Positions 11,781 through 21,073 of a stretch of 64,000 nucleotides of DNA are shown here, in pieces; positions within the stretch are counted from its first letter, which is position 1, and the number at the start of each line of letters is the position of its first letter. Made by a program: the position numbers and the translations under genes. Below the pieces are notes generated by a model. It was not told where the DNA came from. It saw only the letters and a list, made by a program, of their open reading frames with translations, and searched no databases. This stretch comes from Chlorella sorokiniana (taxonomy: Eukaryota > Chlorophyta > Trebouxiophyceae > Chlorellales > Chlorellaceae): positions 3,081,001 through 3,145,000 of the forward strand of contig CP084619.1 of assembly GCA_025917655.1 (NCBI GenBank). The letters run 5' to 3'.

Positions 11781-12654
11781 TGTTAAGTGTGGCGGTGCCA
11801 CGTGTCCAGTCTGCACACCCGCCGCACATCTGCCAAAGCCGCCAGCTGGCAGGCGTTACTAGAGATTTTTAGTCCGCTACTTGCCTGCCTTTCATCTAGC
11901 GACCTCTTTGGAACGTTCTAGAAGCTTCCCCGTGCGTTCTTCTACAAGCTTCCAGAAACTTCTAGAACATTCCGGAAGCTTCTACACACTTCTGTGCATC
12001 CGCTTCTAGAAGCTTCTCGAACCTTCTCGAAGCTTCTACAGCCTTCCTTCCAGAAGCTTCCAAATGTTGAGATGTGGCTGAGCCACATGTCCAGCCTGCA
12101 CACCCGCAGCACATCTCCCCAGCTGCCACGTGGCAGACGCTGCTGACGTGGACACCCTTTCGTCATGCATGAGCTTGACCCGCCTAATATGCTCAGACAC
12201 CCTTCGATTATGCTTTCCCACTTTATTCTAAGTTGATTGACCCCCATGCCATGCATTTCTGTGCACCTGAGCCCCGCCGTCATGCCACTACCACAAACAC
12301 TACCCCGCATATGCCGGAATAATGCCAATAGTAGCATTGTGCTGCTCCAGCCTATTTAGCGCCATTCTGCGCCCTCTTTCATACTCTTGCGCCCTTTGTA
12401 ACTACCTCCATCCAACACCAAAGCTCACCTAATCCTGGTGTAGGGGCTCACCAGAGGCTTACCTAATCCTGGTGTAGGGGCTCACTAGGGGCTCACCAAA
12501 TAGTGCTGTGCATGCTTTGACTTTCTACCTGGCGGCCTACTTAATAGGCCTCTCGCCCCCATTCGCAACCATTCCATCCTTTTCTTTCAGCTTTTCTCAT
12601 GGGCAGCCTCCTCCTGTAACCTCCAGCCCTACTTGAGCGCCTTCCATCTCTACA
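11781..12654 (+). repeat. Copia LTR region, apparently two related LTR segments
   Basis: It begins TGTTAAGTGTGG right after a purine tract (tgcgtgggag) at the end of pol and ends ATCTCTACA at 12654, matching the LTR end at 7053 on the other strand. A second LTR-like start, TGTTGAGATGTGGC, lies at 12065 and repeats the first 50 or so bases of the LTR with substitutions (for example CTGCACACCCG and GCACATCT). The minus-strand LTR lacks the segment from about 12064 to 12420. The region therefore probably joins two related LTR subfamilies. Confidence 0.75.
11911..12060 (+). promoter_or_regulatory. Array of perfect heat-shock elements in the copia LTR
   Basis: Four runs of strictly alternating GAA/TTC at 5-bp spacing: 11911-11928 (4 units), 11950-11982 (7 units), 12004-12036 (7 units) and 12048-12060 (3 units), 21 units in total. 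A functional HSE normally needs three. This is what HSF trimers bind. ONSEN/ATCOPIA78 in Arabidopsis is a known copia element activated this way. Direction and activity are inferred from sequence only. Confidence 0.8.
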
Positions 12655-12801
12655 GGTGCCATCCAGCCGGCGCATGTTGTGCGTGGCCCGCGCCCAGTCC
12701 CGCTTGATGGCAGCCAGCACCGCTGCTACCGTGGCACCGCACACGCTGGCCGGCGAGATGGGCTGGCCCGCAAGAGTTCGCCGGCCGCGCATCTGCCACA
12801 C
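12655..12801 (-). mobile_element. LINE-C ORF2 C-terminal fragment next to the LTR
   Basis: Almost identical to 9157-9302. It encodes on the minus strand VWQMRGRRTLAGQPISPASV and AAIKRDWARATHNMRRLDG. It begins directly at the LTR end (12654). The next 70 bp (12802-12871) show nothing recognisable before the T-run of the following LINE tail. Confidence 0.75.
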
Positions 12802-12871
12802 TGATCCCGTCAATTTCCCGCACAACAAGGCGTGAGAGGAGGGGGAAGACCCGGGGCAGCCCAGGAAGAAG

Positions 12872-13943
12872 TTTTTTTTTTTTTTTTTTTTTTGGGGGTG
12901 CTCTTACACTTGAGACGTGGGGGATCTCAAGAAGCGTAGGTAGGCCGAAGCCACGAAGCATCATGACCGATGAGGCAGCCAAACAGCAGCGCGAACGCGC
13001 ATGTGACAGCAAGATGGGGCATGCAGTCACGGGGGTGGTACGCGGATTTTTTTCTTTTTTGTTTTGTGTGTGTGTGTGTGTTCGGTATGTCGCTGTGAAG
13101 GCAGATGAAACGCGAGATCCCGGCAACCGCCAGACTGGGGCAGGCAGCGGCACAACAGGGCAAGGCAAAGAACTGAAAGACCCGAGGCGAGGATGGAGCA
13201 ACCCACCAGGGAAGAGACGCAAAGGCAACCAGGCCAAGACAAAAAAAAGGGGGGCGTACTGGGACAGGGAGAAGGGGGCGTCCAGGAGGGGGCAGGCTAA
13301 GAAAAGGAGGGGAGCCATGGAAAGGGAAGGTGCAAGCCACTCAGAAAGGGGCGAGGAAATCGAGTGTGGAAGCGTGCTGGAGGGAGCCATGGGAACAGGG
13401 ATAAGTCAACGCAGGAGCCGAGCGCTGGGGAACCGTCAGCCAATGGATGCAAAGAGCAAGGACGGGGCAAGCCGAGGGCTGGCGGGCACACGACTACCGA
13501 CAGCAAGGGCATGTACGCGCTCCGCAGGTGTGCCTGCCGGCCCGCTAGGACCGGCGGCGCGGGTGCCGCAAGGCAAGCCGGGGGGGGGCGGCGGACCCCG
13601 CCGGCACGTTGCCACACACGGTGGCGAACGCCCATCACCCGCCGCGCCACTACACACGCACCTGCCGCCATCGCCGCTGCCGCTGCCGGCCGCCCAACTG
13701 CCGCCGCCTGCAAGAATGGAAGGAGCCCCAGCAGCGCGCATGTAAAGATGAACAGAAGTCAGGCTGTATCGCATGGCCCAAAAGGGAGTGGAAGCAGCAC
13801 GGTCGAGTATGAAAATAACAAGAAGGCCGCTGAGGCCGTGGGAAAGCGCCCCGCAAAGAAGAGGAGGGCCCCAGCCAGAAAAGGGCAGGGCGGAGAGTTA
13901 ACCGACGCCCGCGCGTGGTGCAGCCCGTGCCATTGCTGCCCCG
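12872..13943 (-). mobile_element. LINE-C 3' region with poly(A), second copy of a 1.07-kb repeat
   Basis: It starts with 22 T (12872-12893, the poly(A) tail on the minus strand) and matches 7744-8822 almost base for base, including gt-rich runs and shared open frames. The two copies part at 13943/8822 (after ccattgctgcccc), which fits different 5' truncation points of one LINE family. It probably carries no gene; the long plus-strand open frame is the antisense strand of the UTR and is shared by both copies. Confidence 0.8.
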
Positions 13944-14284
13944 TGGCACAACCCCTTGCCCCTTTGCCTTCCCATGAGAGCTCTGGCCACACTCAACCCT
14001 TGCCCGCAAACAAACCACCCATCCATTCGCAACCGAATGAGGTCAGCACTGCGCCCCAGTCCTTTGATGGGCCCTTCACCGCAGCTGAGGTGCGAGCTGC
14101 CGTCCCCGCCTGAAACGGCGAGCCGCCGTGACAGGCTTTGAGCAGGTTGACATCCTGAAGGGGGATGTGACGCATTAATGCCTGCCGTCGCCTTGGCACG
14201 ATGTCGGTCCTTGCTGTGAGTGCTATCACTCCCATATTCAAGGCCGGTGATCCGCTGGAGCCTGGCAACTACAGGGGCATGATG
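13944..14284 (+). mobile_element. LINE-B copy 0, left part (RT N-terminus)
   Basis: Plus-strand remnant encoding FTAAEVRAAVPA and then, after a frame change, TPIFKAGDPLEPGNYRG, the first conserved block of a LINE reverse transcriptase. It is cut within NYRG/IAVGTLL by a minus-strand LINE-B copy. Its right half continues at 16713. The 5' end is truncated against the previous LINE tail at 13943. Confidence 0.75.
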
Positions 14285-16712
14285 TTATGTTACACGTGTT
14301 TAACGTCTGCCTTCGGGACAATCACTGTCCCTCGCAGACGGGGCATAGGGCCCATGCAACTCAGACGCAAAACGGGCCCATCCCTGTTGCAGCCGAAGCC
14401 AACAGACAGGAACGGGCTGGCCCTCGAAACCGGGAACTCATCAGGCCAGCAGCGCACGGGAGTCAAAGCCCGGGCCCGCGCACCCCCATCGCGACGAGGT
14501 GAAGATGCAAGATGCAGCAAGCACACGGGATGGCAAGCAAGCACGCAAGCAAAGCATGATGACAAGGATGCAAAGCAAGGCAAACTGTGAAAGAGTCAGA
14601 AAAGGCAAGGAAGAATCCAACGCAAGCCGGGCACGGGCTGGTAGGGGCCGCGAGAACGGCGACGTAGGCCCACTCAAGCCGGGGTCGCCTCGCGGTGGGG
14701 CTGGGGCTCAGAATCGCCGCTGTGGGTGTCGTCTCCAGCCAACGACAGACGGTAGCAGTGGTGCACAAAGCTAGCCACCGCCACCGGATCTGCGCAAGGA
14801 ACTGTGCCAAGGTTCCCTGCCCCGCCAACGGACCGCTGGGCGGACGCTGACCGACCCCAAAAAGGGACTCACTGTAATCGGCTCGCAAGCGGGCATACTT
14901 TGGGCAGTCAAACACCATGTGATGCTCGTCCTCCACAGCACCCAACGAGCAGTGGGGGCAAATCCGGCTGGGCCTGTCCAACCCCTCACGCCGCCCAGTC
15001 TCCACCCGCAACCAATGACAGCCCGTGCGGAACCTGGCAAGGCTGGCCATGCGCACACGGCTGTCAACCTCGGTCAGGTACGATTGCGGGCGACGGCAGT
15101 ACGTATCACGCGTGAGCCCCCCTCACACTAGCGCAGTAAAACTGCACTTTGGGCTGGGATGGTGCTCCCTGCGGGACGCCCTCGACGTAGGCCTCGTCGG
15201 CGAGGCCGCACGCCTCGCCAACATCGACCTGGCGGGGCTCCCCACCATCAAGGGGACCCAACCCCAGGCTGCGAAGGTATCCTACAACCTGGGCCCCCAC
15301 GGCTGGCGGGCCACCCCACCCGCCCCACCGTGCGCCCGCAAAAGATCCAACTGCTCAAAGAGTGCCCATTTGGTGACGCGCGCATCCGGAAGGCCCACCA
15401 GCCTGTTCCAGAAACGGGTCACCAGCTTGCCCCAGTGAGTGGCAAGGGGTAAAACCCTGCCTCGGCCAACACCACAAGAGCGGGAGTGCTTTGCGGTAGG
15501 CGCCCCATCGCGTGCCGCAAGAACGAGCGCAAGAGCCGCTCGGAAGCATTCTCCCCGCCCCCTCGCAAGAACTGCGGCGCCCACACCTCGCAGCCGTACG
15601 ACACCACAGGCAACACCAAAGCCTGGAAAAGCCGCCTTTGCAACCCAAAGTCAGACGTGCCAATGTGTGAGAGCTTGCGCCGCATGGCGTGCAAGGCCCG
15701 CTGGCCCGCCCTGCCCAACTTGCGCAGGCAAAGGGCCCAAAAGCGTGTAGCTGATGTACCTCCACCCCAAGGTACCTAAAGGAGGGGGCGGTGGCCAGCC
15801 GCTCCCCCGGTACGTGAGGTGTGGTGCTGGCCTTGTCGCCACGCGAGAAGAGGCGGGGAAGACCACCATCTTGGTCTTCTCAACATTAACGGTCAGGCCC
15901 CAACGCTCACAGTACCGCTCCAACACCCCCAGCTGTGCTTGGAGCCCAGCTGCCGTAACGGACACGAGCAGCAAGTCGTCGCATACAACAACGGTGGGAC
16001 CCCCGTGACCACGCACGGCGGGCAGCTCAACCCCATCCGCACTCATCACCCACTGCTCAAGGTCGTCTAGAAACAAGCCAAACAAAGTGGGGCTCAGCGG
16101 GCACCCTTGCTTGACGCCAATGGAGGATTGGAACAAAGGAGTGAGGCCCTCTTGCGTGCGGACACACATGGGCACATCCCCGTACAATGCCTTCACCGCA
16201 TCAAGCAACGCCGTGGGCATCCCACGGCGTGCAAGCTTGTCCCAGAGCAACCTCCTATCCACCAAATCGTACGCTTTCTTGAAATCCACAAAGCAAGTGA
16301 ACAAGGGAGCACCCCGTGCCCGAGCGGATTCAATCAGCGTGCGCAACACGAAAATCTGGTCAGCGGTCCGGTGGTCCTTCCGGAACCCCGCTTGGCTGCA
16401 GGCTCTCGGCCTGCCCCCTCCGCCCAGTCCGTGACCCTCTTGTTCACCAAGACGGCATACGGCTTTGCCAAAGCAACGTGCCTACCGCAATGCCCCCGTA
16501 GTTGCCAGGCTCCAACGGATCACCGGCCTTGAGTATGGGAGTGATAGCACTCAAAGAAAGGACCGACATGGTGCCAAGGCGACGGCGGGCATTGAAGACA
16601 GCTGCTATGGCGGGGAGCCAATGCGTCACATCCCCCTTCGGGATGTCAACCTGCTCAAAGCCCGTCACGGCGGCTCGCCGTTTGAGGCGGGGACGGCAGC
16701 TCGCACCGCATT
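14285..16712 (-). mobile_element. LINE-B copy 1 inserted in LINE-B copy 0
   Basis: Read right to left: RT N-terminal block (ILKAGDPLEPGNYGG near 16530), FVDFKKAYDLVDRRLLWD near 16290, GVKQGCPLSPTLFGLFLDD near 16110, a damaged catalytic box (VVVCDDLLL near 15985 where YADDL is expected), and a C-terminal zinc finger CPHCSLGAVEDEHHMVFDC near 14960. A 3' UTR follows, ending in taacataacat at 14285. Both ends abut LINE-B copy 0, with gcat on each side. Several frame changes make it inactive. The family is distinct from LINE-A: it ends in a TAACA-type tail in place of poly(A). Confidence 0.85.
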
Positions 16713-17383
16713 GCGGTTGGCACGTTGCTGGCAAAGCTATATGCCGTCTTGGTGAACAAGAGGGTCACGGATTGGGCGGAGGGGGCAGGCCCGAGAGCCG
16801 CAGCCATGCGGGGTTCCGGAAGGACCACCGGACCGCCGACCAGATTTTCGTGTTGCGCACGCCGATTGAATCCGCTCGGGCACGGGGTGCGCCTCTGTTC
16901 ACTTGCTTTGTGGATTTCAAGAAAGCGTACGACTTGGTGGATAGGAGGTTGCTCTGGGACAAGCTTGCGCGCCGTGGGATGCCCACGGCGTTGCTTGATG
17001 CGGTGAAGGCATTGTACGGGGATGTGCCCATGTTATGTTATGTTATGTTACACGTGTTTAACGTCCGCCTTCGGGACAATCACTGTCCCTCGCAGACGGG
17101 GCCCATGTGTGTCCGCACGCACGAGGGCCTCACTCCTTTGTTCCAATCCTCCATTGGCGTCAAGCGAGGGTGCCCGCCGAGCCCCACTTTGTTTGGCTTG
17201 TTTCTAGACGACCTTGAGCAGTGGGTGATGAGTGCGGATGGGGTTGAGCCGCCCGCCGTGCGTGGTCACAGGGTCCCACCGTTGTTGTATGCGACGACTT
17301 CTTTGCTCGTGTCCGTGACGGCGCAGGCTCCAAGCACAGCTGGGGGTGCCGGAGCGGTACTGTGAGCGTTGGGGTCTGACCGT
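16713..17383 (+). mobile_element. LINE-B copy 0, right part (RT palm)
   Basis: It resumes exactly where 14284 stopped, with IAVGTLLAKLYAVLVNKRV, then FVDFKKAYDLVDRRLLWDKL near 16920, GVKRGCPPSPTLFGLFLDD near 17160, and ends at YCERWGLTV (17383), where LINE-B copy 2 begins. The catalytic YADD position is decayed (YATTSLL). It holds its own 68-bp insertion at 17033-17100. Confidence 0.8.
17033..17100 (-). mobile_element. 68-bp solo LINE-B tail with 7-bp target-site duplication
   Basis: A copy of only the last 68 bp of LINE-B (tgttatg repeats, cacgtgtttaacg, to cagacggg) is inserted in the RT codons GDVPM/CVRT. The duplication gcccatg flanks it exactly (17026-17032 and 17101-17107). It is an extremely 5'-truncated LINE-B insertion and shows that the 3' terminus with its TAACA-type tail is the part that is retained. 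Confidence 0.9.
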
Positions 17384-19319
17384 TATGTTACGTTATGTTA
17401 CACGTGTTTAACGTCCGCCTTCGGGACAATCACCGTCCCTCGCAGACGGGGCATAGGGCCCATGCAACTCAGACGCAAACGGGCCCATCCTCGCTGCGGC
17501 CCGAAGCCAACAGACAGGAACGGGCTGGCCCTCGAAACCGGGAACTCATCAGGCCGGCGGCGCACGGGAGTCAAAGCCCGGGCCCGCGCATCCCCATCGC
17601 GCCGAGGTGAAGATGCACGATGCGGCAAGCACACGGGATGGCAAGCAAGCATGCAATCAAAGCAAAGGATGCAAAGCAAGGAAATCTGTGAAAGAGACAG
17701 AAAAGGCAAGGAAGAATCCAACGCAAGCCGGGCACGGGCTGGTAGGGGCCGCGAGAACGGCGACGTGGGCCCACTCAAGCCGGGGCCGCCTCGCGCCGGG
17801 GCTGGGGCTCAGACTCGCTCTTTGTGGGCGTCGTCTCCAGCCAACGACAGACGGTAGCAGTGGTGCACAAAGCTAGCCACCGCCACCGGATCCCGCGCAA
17901 GGAACCGTGCCAAGGTTCCCCGCCCCGCCAACGGACCTCTCGGGCGGGCCCCGACCGACCCCAAAAAGGGACTCGCGTAATCGGCTCGCAAGCGGGCATA
18001 CTTTGGGCAGTCAAACACCATGTGATGCTCGTCCTCCACAAGCACCCAACGAGCGGTGGGGGCAAATCCGGCCGGGCTGTCCAACCCCTCACGCCGCCCA
18101 GTCTCCACCCGCAACCAATGACAGCCCGTGCGGAACCTGGCCAGGCTGGCCATGCGCGCACGGCTGTCAACCTCGGTCAGGTACGGTTGCGGGCGACGGA
18201 AGTACGTATCACGCATGAGCCCGCCCTCACACTAGCGCAAGAATACCGCACTTTGGGCTGGGATGGTGCTCCCTGCGGGACGCCCTCGACGTAGGCCTCG
18301 TCGGCGAGGCCGCACGCCTCGCCAACATCGACCTGGCGGGGCTCCCCACCATCAAGGGGGCCCAACCCCAGGCTCCGAAGGTACCCTACAACCTGGGCCC
18401 CCACGGCTGGCGGGCCACCCCACCCGCCCCACCGTGCGCCCGCAAAAGGTCTAACTGCTCAAAGAGTGCCCATTTGGTGACGCGCGCATCTGGAGGCCCA
18501 CCAGCCTGTTCCAGAAACGGGTCACCAGCTTGCCCCAGTGAGTGGCAAGGGGGTAAAACCCTGCCTCGGCCAAAACCACAGGAGCGGGGTGCTTTGCGGC
18601 AGGCGCCCCATCGCGTGCCGCAAGAACGAGCGCAAGAGCCGCTCGGAAGCATTCTCCCCACCCCCTCGCAAGAACTGCGGCGCCCACACCTCGCAGCCGT
18701 ACGACACCACAGGCAGCACCAAAGCCTGGAAAAGCCGCCTTTGCAACCCAAAGTCACACGTGCCAATGTGTGAGAGTTCGCGCCGCATGGCATGCAAGGC
18801 CCGCAGGCCCACCCGCCCAACTCTGCGCAGGCAAAAGCGTGTAGCTGATGTACCTCCACCCCAAGGTACCTAAAGGAGGGGGCGGTGGCCAGCCGCTCCC
18901 CGGTACGTGAGGCGTGGTGCTGGCCTTGCCGCCATGCGAGAAGAGGAGGGGAAGACCACCACCTTGGTCTTCTCAACATTAACGGTCAGGCCCCAACGCT
19001 CACAGTACCGCTCCAGCACCCCCAGCTGTGCTTGGAGCCCAGCTGCCGTAACGGACACGAGCGGCAAGTCGTCGGCATACAACAACGGTGGGACCCTGTG
19101 ACCACGCAGGGTGGGCAGCTCAACCCCATCCGCACCCACTGCTCAAGGTCGTCTAGAAACAAGCCAAACAACGTGGGGCTCAGCGGGCACCCTTGTTTGA
19201 CGCCAATGGAGGATTGGAACAAAGGAGTGAGGCCTTCTTGTGTGCGAACACACATGGGCACATCCCCGTACAATGCCTTCACCGCATCAAGCAACGCTGT
19301 GGGCATCCCACGGCGTGCA
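17384..19319 (-). mobile_element. LINE-B copy 2, 5'-truncated
   Basis: Minus-strand LINE-B from LARRGMPTALLDAVKALYGD (19319) through GVKQGCPLSPTLFGLFLDD near 19180, a zinc-finger region near 18050 and the 3' UTR, ending in ttatgttacgttatgtta at 17384. It abuts the truncated RT of copy 0 on the left and LINE-B copy 3 in the opposite direction on the right. Multiple frame changes; inactive. Confidence 0.8.
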
Positions 19320-20330
19320 AGGTTGTAGGATACCTTCGCAGCCTGGGGTTGGGTCCCTTTGATGGTGGGGAGCCCTGCCATGTCGATGTTGGCAAGGCGT
19401 GCAGCCTCGCTGACGAGGCCTACGTCGAGGGCGTCTTGCGGGGAGCACCATCCCAGCCCAAAGTGCAGTATTACTGCGCTAGTGTGAGGGCGGGCTCATG
19501 CGTGATACGTACTTCCGTCGCCCGCAACCGTACCTGACCGAGGTTGACAGCCGTGCGCGCATGGCCAGCCTGGCCAGGTTCCGCACGGGCTGTCATTGGT
19601 TGCGGGTGGAGACTGGGCGGCATGAGGGGGTGGACAGGCCCAGCCGGGTTTGCCCCCACTGCTCGTTGGGTGCCGTGGGAGGACGAGCATCACATGGTGT
19701 TTGACTGCCCAAAGTATGCCCGCCTGCGAGCCGATTATAGTGAGTGCGTTTTTGGGGTCGGTCAGGGTCCGCCCAGCGGTCCGTTGGCGGGGCGAGGAAC
19801 CTTGGCACAGTTCCTTGAGCAGGATCCCGTGGCAGTGGCTAGCTTTGTGCACCACTGCTACCGTCTGTCGTTGGCTGGAGACGACACCCACAGCAGCGGG
19901 TCTGAGCCCCAGCCCCAGCGCGAGGCGACCCCGGCTTGAGAGGGCCTACGTCGCCGTCGCGGCCCCTGCCAGCCCGTGCCCGGCTTGCGTTGGATTCTTC
20001 CTTGCCTATCCTGACTCTTTCACAGTTTTGCCTTGCCAACATCCTTGTCATCGTGCTTGCGTGCATGGTTGCTTGCCATCCCGCGTGCTTGCTGCATCTT
20101 GCATCTTCACCTCCGCGCGATGGGGGTGCGCGGGCCCGGGCTTTGACTCCCGTGCGCTGCTGGCCTGATGAGTTCCCGGTTTCGAGGGCCAGCCCGTTCC
20201 TGTCAGTTGGCTTCGGCTGCAGCAGGGATGGGCCCGTTTGCGTCTGAGTTGCATGGGCCCTACGCCCCGTCTGCGAGGGACAGTGATTGTCCCGAAGGCA
20301 GACGTTAAACTAGTGTAACATAACATAACA
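19320..20330 (+). mobile_element. LINE-B copy 3, C-terminal half and 3' UTR
   Basis: It starts within the ORF2 C-terminal region (VVGYLRSLGLGPFDGGEP), continues through DTYFRRPQPYLTEVDSRARM and the zinc-finger motif CPHCSLGAV near 19660, then the 3' UTR, and ends in taacataacataaca near 20330. At 19320 it joins LINE-B copy 2 head to head with a few shared bases. It may be the displaced 3' part of copy 0 or an independent insertion. Confidence 0.75.
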
Positions 20331-20865
20331 TGCTTGCTTGCCATCCCGCGTGCTTGCTGCATCTTGCATCTTCACCTCCGCGCGATGGGGATGCGCGGGC
20401 CCGGGCTTTGACTCCCGTGCGCTGCTGGCCTGATGAGTTCCCGGTTTCGAGGGCCAGCCCGTTCCTGTCTGTTGGCTTCGGCTGCAGCAGGGATGGGCCC
20501 GTTTGCGTCTGAGTTGCATGGGCCCTATGCCCCGTCTGCGAGGGACAGTGATTGTCCCGATTGCAGACGTTAAACCAGTGTAACATAACATAACATGCTT
20601 GCTTGCCATCCCGTGTGCTTGCTGCATCATGCATCTTCACCTCGACGCGATGGGGGTCCGCGGGCCCGGGCTTTGACTCCCGCGCGCTGCTGGCCTGATG
20701 AGTTCCCGGTTTCGAGGGCCAGCCCGTTCCTGTCAGTTGGCTTCGGCTGCAACAGGGATGGGCCCGTTTGCGTCTGAGTTGCATGGGCCCTATGCCCCGT
20801 CTGCGAGGGACAGTGATTGTCCCGAAGGCAGACGTTAAGCCAGTGTAACATAACATAACATAACA
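20066..20865 (+). repeat. Tandem array of three ~265-bp LINE-B 3' UTR units
   Basis: Units run about 20066-20330, 20331-20595 and 20596-20865. Each begins tgcttgcttgccatcccg and ends in cagtgtaacataacataaca. They differ by only a few substitutions. The first is the natural 3' UTR of LINE-B copy 3; the others are extra copies. A degenerate tail cagtgtaacacaacataaca follows at 20967-20986. Confidence 0.9.
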
Positions 20866-21073
20866 GATCCGTGTTTACGAGAGACAATGGTCGAGTTGCT
20901 GCGCCAGCGGATCTTTTGGATGTCTGGTTCATCTGCGCTGCAATTCGTGCCTCTGACCGGCTTTGGCAGTGTAACACAACATAACAACCCCAGCATCAAT
21001 GAGATCATCGTCTTGTGATTTGCAAATAATGTCAAATCGTTGGGGATGAAACGTTAATTTCATAGCAAAGTCG
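20866..21073. other. Spacer between repeats and the first host gene
   Basis: About 200 bp. The first part ends in another LINE-B-like tail (20967-20986). The rest (20990-21073) is AT-rich and is the probable 3' UTR of the minus-strand gene ending at 21074. Nothing else recognised. Confidence 0.5.

Larger units (their letters stand above)
7479..12654 (+). mobile_element. Ty1/copia fossil, plus-strand piece with a nested LINE block
   Basis: Parts in order: a gag zinc-knuckle region (7479-7742), a block of LINE sequence (7744-9565), the C-terminal part of integrase (from 9566, YTPEQNGAAERLNRT), reverse transcriptase (KWVFKLKRDASGNIERYKAR; catalytic YVDD near 10815), RNase H (CDADYAGDLDTRRSTTGY near 11310; EAEYMAAASA near 11440), a purine-rich tract and an LTR starting TGTTAAG at 11781. 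The domain order integrase, RT, RNase H identifies Ty1/copia. The copy is broken in a few places, including the LINE insertion, and only some parts of the element are recognisable. Confidence 0.9.

Noticed and set aside
17384-20330. LINE-B copies 2 and 3 as one twin-primed insertion
   Set aside because: The inverted half carries its own complete 3' end, so two copies or a rearrangement are more likely.
20066-20865. CRISPR-like regular repeat
   Set aside because: The units are 265-bp complete tandem copies of a LINE 3' UTR with no unique spacers, in a eukaryotic genome.
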